DNA from: Marthasterias glacialis
Taxonomy: Eukaryota; Echinodermata; Asteroidea; Forcipulatida; Asteriidae
Direction of reading: 5' to 3'
Assembly: GCA_911728455.2 (NCBI GenBank)
Contig: OU452222.1
Span: forward strand, 15,541,201-15,605,200
Length of the DNA stretch: 64,000 bases
Below the pieces are notes generated by a model. It ran no database searches. It was not told where the DNA came from and saw only the letters and a program-made list of their open reading frames with translations. Position 1 is the stretch's first letter, and every line of letters starts with the position of its first letter. Below, piece by piece: positions 49,251 to 61,838 of this stretch. The position numbers and the translations under genes were made by a program.

Positions 49251-50890
49251 TTCAGCCCAAAAACTGGTGGATGTTTTATTGAACTAACGCTCATCCGGAC
49301 TTGCAAATTAGAGCACTGGTACTGGGGGATATTCCTTCTTGACATGGTAGAGCAAAAACGACTTTGAAATTTTAGTCCAAAACTCCCATTTTTTTTAGGG
49401 GGGTACTAAAAAATATGTGTTTTTTGACCCTAAAACATTCAGCCCCAAAACTGGTGGATGTTTCCCGAACTAACGCTCATCCGGACTTGCAAATTAGAGC
49501 ACTGGTACTAGGGGATATTCCCTCTTGACATGGTAGAGCAAAAATGACTTTGAAATTTTAGTCCAAAACTCCCATTTTTATTAGGGGGGTACTAAAAAAT
49601 ATGTGCTTTTTGACCCTAAAACTTTCAGCCCCAAAACTGGTGGATGTTTCCCGAACTAACGCTCATCCGAACTTGCAAATTAGAGCACTGGTACTGGGGG
49701 ATATTCCCTCTTGACATGGTAGAGCAAAAACGACTTTGACATTTTGGTCCAAAACTCCAATATTTTTTAGGGGGGTAGTAAAAAATATATGCTTTTTGAC
49801 CCTAAAACATTCAGCCCCAAAACTTGTGGATGTTTCCTGAACTAACGCTCATCCGGACTTGCAAATAAGAGCACTGGTACTGGGGGATATTCCCTCTTGA
49901 CATGGTAGAGCAAAAACGACTTCGAAATTTTAGTCCAAAACTCCCATTTTTTTAGGGGGGTACTGAAAAATTTGTGTTTTTTGACCCTAAAACTTTCAGC
50001 CCAAAAACTGGTGGATGTTTTATTGAACTAACGCTCATCCGGACTTGCAAATTAGAGCACTGGTACTGGGGGATATTCCTTCTTGACATGGTAGAGCAAA
50101 AACGACTTTGAAATTTTAGTCCAAAACTCCCATTTTTTTTAGGGGGGTCCTAAAAAATATGTGTTTTTTGACCCTAAAACATTCAGCCCCAAAACTGGTG
50201 GATGTTTCCCGAACTAACGCTCATCCGGACTTGCAAATTAGAGCACTGGTACTAGGGGATATTCCCTCTTGACATGGTAGAGCAAAAATGACTTTGAAAT
50301 TTTAGTCCAAAACTCAAATTTTTTTTAGGGGGGTACTAAAAAATATATGCTTTTTGACCCTAAAACATTCAGCCCCAAAACTTGTGGATGTTTCCTGAAC
50401 TAACGCTCATCCGGACTTGCAAATAAGAGCACTGGTACTGGGGGATATTCCCTCTTGACATGGTAGAGCAAAAACGACTTTGAAATTTTAGTCCAAAACT
50501 CCCATTTTTTTAGGGGGGTACTGAAAAATTTGTGTTTTTTGACCCTAAAACTTTCAGCCCAAAAACTGGTGGATGTTTTATTGAACTAACGCTCATCCGG
50601 ACTTGCAAATTAGAGCACTGGTACTGGGGGATATTCCTTCTTGACATGGTAGAGCAAAAACGACTTTGAAATTTTAGTCCAAAACTCCCATTTTTTTTAG
50701 GGGGGTCCTAAAAAATATGTGTTTTTTGACCCTAAAACATTCAGCCCCAAAACTGGTGGATGTTTCCCGAACTAACGCTCATCCGGACTTGCAAATTAGA
50801 GCACTGGTACTAGGGGATATTCCCTCTTGACATGGTAGAGCAAAAATGACTTTGAAATTTTAGTCCAAAACTCAAATTTTTTTTAGGGGG
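49031..50890 (+). repeat. Block G: successive 4-, 3- and 3-unit repeats
   Basis: The private marker ATGTTTTATTGAAC, where other units have ATGTTTCCCGAAC, occurs at 49,271, 50,015 and 50,573. The spacings are 744 (4 units) and 558 (3 units). The copies run about 49,031-49,774, 49,775-50,332 and 50,333-50,890; the last two share GGGTCCTAAAA. One unit was dropped between the first and second copies. Confidence 0.85.
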
Positions 50891-52616
50891 GTACTAAAAA
50901 ATATGTGCTTTTTGACCCTAAAACTTTCAGCCCCAAAACTGGTGGATGTTTCCCGAACTAACGCTCATCCGAACTTGCAAATTAGAGCACTGGTACTGGG
51001 GGATATTCCCTCTTGACATGGTAGAGCAAAAATGACTTTGAAATTTTAGTCCAAAACTCCAATTTTTTTTAGAGGGGTACTGAAAAATTTGTGTTTTTTG
51101 ACCCTAAAACTTTCAGCCCCAAAACTGGTGGATGTTTCCCGAACTAACGCTCATCCGGACTTGCAAATTAGAGCACTGGTACTGTGGGATATTCCCTCTT
51201 GACATGGTAGAGCAAAAATGACTTTGAAATTTTAGTCCAAAACTCCAATTTTTTTTAGAGGGGTACTAAAAAATACATGCTTTTTGACCCTAAAACTTTC
51301 AGTCCCAAAACTTGTGGATGTTTCCCGAACTAACGCTCATCCGGATTTGCAAATTAGAGCACTGGTACTGGGGGATATTCCCTCTTGACATTGTAGAGCA
51401 AAAACGACATTGACATTTTGGTCCAAAACTCCAATATTTTTTAGGGGGGTACTAAAAAATACATGCTTTTTGACCCTAAAACATTCAGCCCCAAAACTTG
51501 TGGATGTTTCCCGAACTAACGCTCATCCGGACTTGCAAATTAGAGCACTGGTACTGGGGATATTCCCTCTTGACATGGTAGAGCAAAAACGACTTGGAAA
51601 TTTTAGTCCAAAACTCCCATTTTTATTAGGGGGGTACTAAAAAATATGTGCTTTTTGACCCTAAAACTTTCAGCCCCAAAACTGGTGGATGTTTCCCGAA
51701 CTAACGCTCATCCGGACTTGCAAATTAGAGCACTGGTACTGGGGATATTCCCTCTTGACATGGTAGAGCAAAAACGACTTGGAAATTTTAGTCCAAAACT
51801 CCCATTTTTATTAGGGGGGTACTAAAAAATATGTGCTTTTTGACCCTAAAACTTTCAGCCCCAAAACTGGTGGATGTTTCCCGAACTAACGCTCATCCGG
51901 ACTTGCAAATTAGAGCACTGGTACTGGAGGATATTCCCTCTTGACATGGTAGAGCAAAAATGACTTTGAAATTTTAGTCCAAAACTCCAATTTTTTTAGG
52001 GGGGTACTAAAAAATACATGCTTTTTGACCCTAAAACTTTCAGCCCCAAAACTTGTGGATGTTTCCCGAACTAACGCTCATCCGGATTTGCAAATTAGAG
52101 CACTGGTACTGGGGGATATTCCCTCTTGACATTGTAGAGCAAAAACGACTTTGAAATTTTAGTCCAAAACTCAAATTTTTTAGGGGGGGTACTAAAAAAT
52201 ACATGCTTTTTGACCCTAAAACTTTCAGCCCCAAAACTGGTGGATGTTTCCCGAACTAACGCTCATCCGGACTTGCAAATTAGAGCACTGGTACTGGGGA
52301 TATTCCCTCTTGACATTGTAGAGCAAAAACGACATTGACATTTTGGTCCAAAACTCCAATATTTTTTAGGGGGGTAGTAAAAAATATATCCTTTTTGACC
52401 CTAAAACATTCAGCCCCAAAACTTGTGGATGTTTCCTGAACTAACGCTCATCCGGATTTGCAAATTAAAGCACTGGTACTGGGGGATATTCCCTCTTGAC
52501 ATGGTAGAGCAAAAACGACTTTGACATTTTGGTCCAAAACTCCAATATTTTTTAGAGGGGTATTAAAAAATAAATTCTTTTTGACCCTAAAACTTTCAGC
52601 CCCAAAACTGGTGGAT
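50891..52616 (+). repeat. Mosaic units including a single-unit duplication
   Basis: About nine units. Two neighbouring units sharing CTGGGGATATT (one G short) and GACTTGGAAATTTTAG lie 185 bp apart (GACTTGG at 51,591 and 51,776), a direct duplication of one unit. Others include TTAGAGGGGTACTG units near 51,070 and 51,257, and a GGGTAGTAAAA unit near 52,373. Confidence 0.75.
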
Positions 52617-53360
52617 GTTTCCTGAACTAACGCTCATCCGGACTTGCAAATTAGAGCACTGGTACTGGGGGATATTCCCTCTTGACATTGTAGAGCAAAA
52701 ACGACATTGACATTTTGGTCCAAAACTCCAATATTTTTTAGGGGGGTACTAAAAAATACATGCTTTTTGACCCTAAAACATTCAGCCCCAAAACTTGTGG
52801 ATGTTTCCCGAACTAACGCCCATCCGGACTTGCAAATTAGAGCACTGGTACTGGGGGATATTCCCTCTTGACATGGTAGAGCGAAAACGACTTTGAAATT
52901 TTAGTCCAAAACTCCCATTTTTATTAGGGGGGTACTAAAAAATATGTGCTTTTTGACCCTAAAACTTTCAGCCCCAAAACTGGTGGATGTTTCCTGAACT
53001 AACGCTCATCCGGACTTGCAAATTAGAGCACTGGTACTGGGGGATATTCCCTCTTGACATTGTAGAGCAAAAACGACATTGACATTTTGGTCCAAAACTC
53101 CAATATTTTTTAGGGGGGTACTAAAAAATACATGCTTTTTGACCCTAAAACATTCAGCCCCAAAACTTGTGGATGTTTCCCGAACTAACGCCCATCCGGA
53201 CTTGCAAATTAGAGCACTGGTACTGGGGGATATTCCCTCTTGACATGGTAGAGCGAAAACGACTTTGAAATTTTAGTCCAAAACTCCCATTTTTATTAGG
53301 GGGGTACTAAAAAATATGTGCTTTTTGACCCTAAAACTTTCAGCCCCAAAACTGGTGGAT
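52617..53360 (+). repeat. Tandem dimer, two copies (372 bp each)
   Basis: TTTCCTGAACTAACGC near 52,619 and 52,991, AACGCCCATCC near 52,815 and 53,187, and AGAGCGAAAACG near 52,880 and 53,252 all recur at 372 bp. The two copies are nearly identical, so this dimer amplification is probably recent. Confidence 0.85.
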
Positions 53361-54340
53361 GTTTCCCGAACTAACGCTCATCCGGACTTGCAAATTAGAG
53401 CACTGGTACAGGGGGATATTCCCTCTTGAAATGGTAGAGCAAAAATGACTTTGAAATTTTAGTCCAAAACTCCAATTTTTTTTAGGGGGGTACTAAAAAA
53501 TACATGCTTTTTGACCCTAAAACTTTCAGCCCCAAAACTGGTGGATGTTTCCCGAACTAATGCTCATCCGGATTTGCAAATTAGAGCACTGGTACTGGGG
53601 GATATTCCCTCTTGACATGGTAGAGCAAAACGACTTTGACATTTTGGTCCAAAACTCCAATATTTTTCAGGGGGGTACTAAAAAATACATTTTTTTTGAC
53701 CCTAAAACTTTCAGCCCCAAAACTGGTGGATGTTTCCCGAACTAACGCTCATCCGGACTTGCAAATTAGAGCACTGGTACTGGGGGATATTCCCTCTTGA
53801 CATTGTAGAGCAAAAACGACATTGACATTTTGGTCCAAAACTCCAATATTTTTTAGGGGGGTACTAAAAAATACATGCTTTTTGACCCTAAAACATTCAG
53901 CCCCAAAACTTGTGGATGTTTCCCGAACTAACGCCCATCCGGACTTGCAAATTAGAGCACTGGTACTGGGGGATATTCCCTCTTGACATGGTAGAGCAAA
54001 AACGACTTTGAAATTTTAGTCCAAAACTCCCATTTTTATTAGGGGGGTACTAAAAAATATGTGCTTTTTGACCCTAAAACTTTCAGCCCCAAAACTGGTG
54101 GATGTTTCCCGAACTAACGCTCATCCGGACTTGCAAATTAGAGCACTGGTACAGGGGGATATTCCCTCTTGACATGGTAGAGCAAAAATGACTTTGAAAT
54201 TTTAGTCCAAAACTCCAATTTTTTTTAGGGGGGTACTAAAAAATACATGCTTTTTGACCCTAAAACTTTCAGCCCCAAAACTGGTGGATGTTTCCCGAAC
54301 TAATGCTCATCCGGATTTGCAAATTAGAGCACTGGTACTG
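53361..54340 (+). repeat. 4-unit repeat (743 bp)
   Basis: The GGTACAGGGGG unit near 53,406 and 54,151, and the AATGCTCATCCGGATTTGC unit near 53,560 and 54,303, are 743-745 bp apart. The second copy is followed by a different unit near 54,350. An AGAGCAAAACGAC unit as in block F occurs near 53,623. Confidence 0.75.
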
Positions 54341-57300
54341 GGGGATATTCCCTCTTGACATTGTAGAGCAAAAACGACATTGACATTTTGGTCCAAAACT
54401 CCAATATTTTTTAGGGGGGTACTAAAAAATACATGCTTTTTGACCCTAAAACTTTCAGCCCCAAAACTGGTGGATGTTTCCCGAACTAACGCTCATCCGG
54501 ACTTGCAAATGAGAGCACTGGTACTGGGGGATATTCCCTCTTGACATGGTAGAGCAAAAACGACTTTGAAATTTTAGTCCAAAACTCAAATTTTTTTTAG
54601 GGGGGTACTAAAAAATATGTGTTTTTTGACCCTCAAACTTTTAGCCCCAAAACTGGTGGATGTTTCCCGAACTAACGCTCATCCGGACTTGCAAATTAGA
54701 GCACTGGTACTGGGGGATATTCCCTCTTGACATGGTAGAGCAAAAACGACTTTGAAATTTTGGTCCAAAACTCAAATATTTTTTAGGGGGGTACTAAAAA
54801 ATATGTGATTTTTGACCCTAAAACTTTCAGCCCCAAAACTTGTGGATGTTTCCCGAAGTAACGCTCATCCGGACTTGCAAATTAGAGCACTTGTACTGGG
54901 GGATATTTCTTCTTGACATGGTAGAGCAAAAACGACTTTGAAATTTTAGTCCAAAACTCCCATTTTTATTAGGGGGGTACTAAAAAATATGTGCTTTTTG
55001 ACCCTAAAACTTTCAGCCCCAAAACTGGTGGATGTTTCCCGAACTAACGCTCATCCGGACTTGCAAATTAGAGCACTGGTACAGGGGGATATTCCCTCTT
55101 GACATGGTAGAGCAAAAACGACTTTGAAATTTTGGTCCAAAACTCCAATTTTTTTTAGAGGAGGACTAAAAAATACATGCTTTTTGACCCTAAAACTTTC
55201 AGCCCCAAAACTTGTGGATGTTTCCCTAACTAACGCTCATCCGGATTTGCAAATTAAAGCACTGGTACTGGGGGATATTCCCTCTTGACATGGTAGAGCA
55301 AAAACGACATTGACATTTTGGTCCAAAACTCCAATATTTTTTAGTGGGGTACTAAAAAATACATGCTTTTTGACCCTAAAACTTTCAGCCCCAAAACTGG
55401 TGGATGTTTCCCGAACTAACGCTCATCCGGACTTGCAAATTAGAGCACTGGTACTGGGGGATATTCCCTCTTGACATTGTAGAGCAAAAACGACATTGAC
55501 ATTTTGGTCCAAAACTCCAATATTTTTTAGGGGGGTACTAAAAAATACATGCTTTTTGACCATAAAACTTTCAGCCCCAAAACTGGTGGATGTTTCCCGA
55601 ACTAACGCTCATCCGGACTTGCAAATTAGAGCACTGGTACTGGGGGATATTCCCTCTTGACATGGTAGAGCAAAAACGACTTTGAAATTTTGGTCCAAAA
55701 CTCAAATATTTTTTAGGGGGGTACTAAAAAATATGTGATTTTTGACCCTCAAACTTTCAGCCCCAAAACTGGTGGATGTTTCCCGAACTAACGCTCATCC
55801 GGACTTGCAAATTAGAGCACTGGTACTGGGGGATATTCCCTCTTGACATGGTAGAGCAAAAACGACTTTGAAATTTTGGTCCAAAACTCAAATATTTTTT
55901 AGGGGGGTACTAAAAAATACATGCTTTTTGACCCTGAAACTTTCAGCCCCAAAACTTGTGGATGTTTCCCGAACTAACGCTCATCCGGATTTGCAAATTA
56001 AAGCACTGGTACTGGGGGATATTCCCTCTTGACATGGTAGAGCAAAAACGACATTGACATTTTGGTCCAAAACTCCAATATTTTTTAGTGGGGTACTAAA
56101 AAATACATTCTTTTTGACCCTAAAACTTTCAGCCCCAAAACTGGTGGATGTTTCCCGAACTAACGCTCATCCGGACTTGCAAATTAGAGCACTGGTACTG
56201 GGGGATATTCCCTCTTGACATTGTAGAGCAAAAACGACATTGACATTTTAGTCCAAAACTCCAATATTTTTTAGGGGGGTACTAAAAAATACATGCTTTT
56301 TGACCCTAAAACATTCAGCCCCAAAACTTGTGGATGTTTCCCGAACTAACGCTCATCCGGACTTGCAAATTAGAGCACTGGTACTGGGGGATATTCCCTC
56401 TTGACATGGTAGAGCAAAAACGACTTTGAAATTTTGGTCCAAAACTCAAATATTTTTTAGGGGGGTACTAAAAAATATGTGCTTTTTGACCCTAAAACTT
56501 TCAGCCCCAAAACTTGTGGATGTTTCCCGAACTAACGCTCATCCGGACTTGCAAATTAGAGCACTTGTACTGGGGGATATTTCCTCTTGACATGGTAGAG
56601 CAAAAACGACTTTGACAATTTGGTCCAAAACTCCAATATTTTTTAGGGGGTACTGAAAAATATGTGCTTTTTGACCCTAAAACTTTCAGCCCCAAAACTG
56701 GTGGATGTTTCCCGAACTAACGCTCATCCGGACTTGCAAATTAGAGCACTGGTACTGGGGGATATTCCCTCTTGACATGGTAGAGCAAAAACGACATTGA
56801 CATTTTGGTCCAAAACTCCAATATTTTTTAGTGGGGTACTAAAAAATACATTCTTTTTGACCCTAAAACTTTCAGCCCCAAAACTGGTGGATGTTTCCCG
56901 AACTAACGCTCATCCGGACTTGCAAATTAGAGCACTGGTACTGGGGGATATTCCCTCTTGACATTGTAGAGCAAAAACGACATTGACATTTTGGTCCAAA
57001 ACTCCAATATTTTTTAGGGGGGTACTAAAAAATACATGCTTTTTGACCCTAAAACATTCAGCCCCAAAACTTGTGGATGTTTCCCGAACTAACGCTCATC
57101 CGGACTTGCAAATTAGAGCACTGGTACTGGGGGATAATCCCTCTTGACATGGTAGAGCAAAAACGACTTTGAAATTTTAGTCCAAAACTCCCATTTTTAT
57201 TAGGGGGGTACTAAAAAATATGTGCTTTTTGACCCTAAAACTTTCAGCCCCAAAACTGGTGGATGTTTCCCGAACTAACGCTCATCCGAACTTGCAAATT

Positions 57301-57604
57301 AGAGCACTGGTACTGGGGGATATTCCCTCTTGACATGGTAGAGCAAAAATGACTTTGAAATTTTAGTCCAAAACTCAAATTTTTTTTAGGGGGGTACTGA
57401 AAAATTTGTGTTTTTTTTCCCTAAAACTTTCAGCCCCAAAACTGGTTGATGTTTCCCGACCTAACGCTCATCCGGACTTGCAAATTAGAGCACTGGTACT
57501 GGGGGATATTCCCTCTTGACATGGTAGAGCAAAAATGACTTTGAAATTTTAGTCCAAAACTCCAATTTTTTTTAGATGGGGACTAAAAAATACATGCTTT
57601 TTGA
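54341..57604 (+). repeat. Mosaic units with 4-unit spacing of a marker
   Basis: About 17.5 units. TTTTTTAGTGGGGTACT occurs near 55,338, 56,085 and 56,827, roughly 742-747 bp apart. GGTCCAAAACTCAAATATT is frequent. A unit near 57,410 has eight T running into CCC, and one near 57,443 has CTGGTTGATG. I see no non-satellite sequence. Confidence 0.75.
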
Positions 57605-59832
57605 CCCTAAAACTTTCAGCCCCAAAACTGGTGGATGTTTCCCGAACTAACGCTCATCCGGACTTGCAAATTAGAGCACTGGTACTGGGGGATATTCCCT
57701 CTTGACATGGTAGAGCAAAAATGACTTTGAAATTTTAGTCCAAAACTCCAATTTTTTTTAGGGGGGTACTAAAAAATACATGCTTTTTGACCCTAAAACT
57801 TTCAGCCCCAAAACTTGTGGATGTTTCCAGAACTAACGCTTATCCGGACTTGCAAATCAGAGCACTGGTACAGGGGGATATTCCCTCTTGACATGGTAGA
57901 GCGAAAACGACTTTGAAATTTTGGTCCAAAACTCCCATTTTTATTAGGGGGGTACTAAAAAATATGTGCTTTTTGACCCTAAAACTTTCAGCCCCAAAAC
58001 TGGTGGATGTTTCCCGAACTAACGCTCATCCGGACTTGCAAATTAGAGCACTGGTACTGGGGGATATTCCCTCTTGACATGGTAGAGCAAAAATGACTTT
58101 GAAATTTTAGTCCAAAACTCCAATTTTTTTTAGGGGGGTACTAAAAAATACATGCTTTTTGACCCTAAAACTTTCAGCCCCAAAACTGGTGGATGTTTCC
58201 CGAACTAACGCTCATCCGGACTTGCAAATTAGAGCACTGGTACTGGGGGATATTCCCTCTTGACATGGTAGAGCAAAAATGACTTTGAAATTTTAGTCCA
58301 AAACTCCAATTTTTTTTAGGGGGGTACTAAAAAATACATGCTTTTTGACCCTAAAACTTTCAGCCCCAAAACTTGTGGATGTTTCCCGAACTAACGCTCA
58401 TCCGGACTTGCAAATTAGAGCACTGGTACTGGGGGATATTCCCTCTTGACATGGTAGAGCAAAAACGACTTTGAAATTTTGGTCCAAAACTCCCATTTTT
58501 TGGGGGGGGTACTAAAAAATACATTCTTTTTGACCCTAAAACTTTCAGCCCCAAAACTGGTGAATGTTTCCCGAACTAACGCTCATCCGGACTTGCAAAT
58601 TAGAGCACTGGTACTGGGGATATTCCCTCTTGACATTGTAGAGCAAAAACGACATTGACATTTTGGTCCAAAACTGCAATATTTTTTAGAGGGGTAGTAA
58701 AAAATATATGCTTTTTGACCCTAAAACATTCAGCCCCAAAACTTGTGGATGTTTCCTGAACTAACGCTCATCCGGACTTGCAAATTAGAGCACTGGTACT
58801 GGGGGATATTCCCTCTTGACATGGTAGAGCAAAAACGACTTTGAAATTTTAGTCCAAAACTCCCATTTTTTTTAGGGGGGTACTGAAAAATTTGTGTTTT
58901 TTGACCCTAAAACTTTCAGCCCCAAAACTGGTGGATGTTTCCCGAACTAACGCTCATCCGGACTTGCAAATTAGAGCACTGGTACTGGGGGATATTCCTT
59001 CTTGACATGGTAGAGCAAAAACGACTTTGAAATTTTGGTCCAAAACTCCAATTTTTTTAGGGGGGTACTGAAAAATTTGTGTTTTTAGACCCTAAAACTT
59101 TCAGCCTAAAAATGGTGGATATTTCCCGAACTATCGTTCATCCGGACTTGCAAATTAGAGCACTGGTACTGGGGGATATTCCCTCTTGACATGGTAGAGC
59201 AAAAACGACATTGAAATTTTAGTCCAAAACTCCAATATTTTTTAGGGGGGTACTAAAAACAAATATGATTTTTGACCCTAAAACTTTCAGCCCCTAAACT
59301 TGTGGATGTTTCCCGAACTAACGCTCATCCGGACTTGCAAATTAGAGCACTGGTACTGGGAGATATTCCCTCTTGACATGGTAGAGCAAAAATGACTTTG
59401 AAATTTTAGTCCAAAACTCCAATTTTTTTTAGGGGGTACTGAAAAATTTGTGTTTTTTGACCCTGAAACTTTCAGCCCCAAACCTGGTGGATGTTTCCCG
59501 AACTAATGCTCATCCGAACTTGCAAATTAGAGCACTGGTACTGGGGGATATTCCCTCTTGACATGGTAGAGCAAAAATGACTTTGAAATTTTAGTCCAAA
59601 ACTCCAATTTTTTTTAGATGGGGACTAAAAAATACATGCTTTTTGACCCTAAAACTTTCAGCCCCAAAACTTGTCGATGTTTCCCGAACTAACGCTCATC
59701 CGGATTTGCAAATTAAAGCACTGGTACTGGGGGATATTCCCTCTTGACATGGTAGAGCAAAAACGACATTGACATTTTGGTCCAAAACTCAAATATTTTT
59801 TAGTGGGGTACTAAAAAATACATTCTTTTTGA
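57605..59832 (+). repeat. HOR I copy 1 (12 units, 2,228 bp)
   Basis: Markers repeated at +2,228 bp: GTTTCCAGAAC at 57,823 and 60,051; a T tract running into eight G near 58,500 and 60,728; TTAGAGGGGTAGTAAAA near 58,687 and 60,915; ACTAAAAACAAATATG near 59,260 and 61,488; CCCCAAACCTGG near 59,475 and 61,703. The copies are very similar over about 2 kb. Confidence 0.9.
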
Positions 59833-61838
59833 CCCTAAAACTTTCAGCCCCAAAACTGGTGGATGTTTCCCGAACTAACGCTCATCCGGACTTGCAAATT
59901 AGAGCACTGGTACTGGGGGATATTCCCTCTTGACATGGTAGAGCAAAAATGACTTTGAAATTTTAGTCCAAAACTCCAATTTTTTTTAGGGGGGTACTAA
60001 AAAATACATGCTTTTTGACCCTAAAACTTTCAGCCCCAAAACTTGTGGATGTTTCCAGAACTAACGCTTATCCGGACTTGCAAATCAGAGCACTGGTACA
60101 GGGGGATATTCCCTCTTGACATGGTAGAGCAAAAACGACTTTGAAATTTTGGTCCAAAACTCCCATTTTTATTAGGGGGGTACTAAAAAATATGTGCTTT
60201 TTGACCCTAAAACTTTCAGCCCCAAAACTGGTGGATGTTTCCCGAACTAACGCTCATCCGGACTTGCAAATTAGAGCACTGGTACTGGGGGATATTCCCT
60301 CTTGACATGGTAGAGCAAAAATGACTTTGAAATTTTAGTCCAAAACTCCAATTTTTTTTAGGGGGGTACTAAAAAATACATGCTTTTTGACCCTAAAACT
60401 TTCAGCCCCAAAACTGGTGGATGTTTCCCGAACTAACGCTCATCCGGACTTGCAAATTAGAGCACTGGTACTGGGGGATATTCCCTCTTGACATGGTAGA
60501 GCAAAAATGACTTTGAAATTTTAGTCCAAAACTCCAATTTTTTTTAGGGGGGTACTAAAAAATACATGCTTTTTGACCCTAAAACTTTCAGCCCCAAAAC
60601 TTGTGGATGTTTCCCGAACTAACGCTCATCCGGATTTGCAAATTAGAGCACTGGTACTGGGGGATATTCCCTCTTGACATGGTAGAGCAAAAACGACTTT
60701 GAAATTTTGGTCCAAAACTCCCATTTTTTGGGGGGGGTACTAAAAAATACATTCTTTTTGACCCTAAAACTTTCAGCCCCAAAACTGGTGAATGTTTCCC
60801 GAACTAACGCTCATCCGGACTTGCAAATTAGAGCACTGGTACTGGGGATATTCCCTCTTGACATTGTAGAGCAAAAACGACATTGACATTTTGGTCCAAA
60901 ACTGCAATATTTTTTAGAGGGGTAGTAAAAAATATATGCTTTTTGACCCTAAAACATTCAGCCCCAAAACTTGTGGATGTTTCCTGAACTAACGCTCATC
61001 CGGACTTGCAAATTAGAGCACTGGTACTGGGGGATATTCCCTCTTGACATGGTAGAGCAAAAACGACTTTGAAATTTTAGTCCAAAACTCCCATTTTTTT
61101 TAGGGGGGTACTGAAAAATTTGTGTTTTTTGACCCTAAAACTTTCAGCCCCAAAACTGGTGGATGTTTCCCGAACTAACGCTCATCCGGACTTGCAAATT
61201 AGAGCACTGGTACTGGGGGATATTCCTTCTTGACATGGTAGAGCAAAAACGACTTTGAAATTTTGGTCCAAAACTCCAATTTTTTTAGGGGGGTACTGAA
61301 AAATTTGTGTTTTTAGACCCTAAAACTTTCAGCCTAAAAATGGTGGATATTTCCCGAACTATCGTTCATCCGGACTTGCAAATTAGAGCACTGGTACTGG
61401 GGGATATTCCCTCTTGACATGGTAGAGCAAAAACGACTTTGAAATTTTAGTCCAAAACTCCAATATTTTTTAGGGGGGTACTAAAAACAAATATGATTTT
61501 TGACCCTAAAACTTTCAGCCCCTAAACTTGTGGATGTTTCCCGAACTAACGCTCATCCGGACTTGCAAATTAGAGCACTGGTACTGGGAGATATTCCCTC
61601 TTGACATGGTAGAGCAAAAATGACTTTGAAATTTTAGTCCAAAACTCCAATTTTTTTTAGGGGGTACTGAAAAATTTGTGTTTTTTGACCCTGAAACTTT
61701 CAGCCCCAAACCTGGTGGATGTTTCCCGAACTAATGCTCATCCGAACTTGCAAATTAGAGCACTGGTACTGGGGGATATTCCCTCTTGACATGGTAGAGC
61801 AAAAACGACTTTGAAATTTTAGTCCAAAACTCCAACTT
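59833..61838 (+). repeat. HOR I copy 2, incomplete (~10.8 units)
   Basis: Follows copy 1 at 2,228 bp until about 61,838, where TTTTAGGGGGTACTG replaces TTTTAGATGGGGACT. Copy differences include CGGATTTGC against CGGACTTGC near 60,632. The copy stops at the start of the most divergent stretch in the window. Confidence 0.9.
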
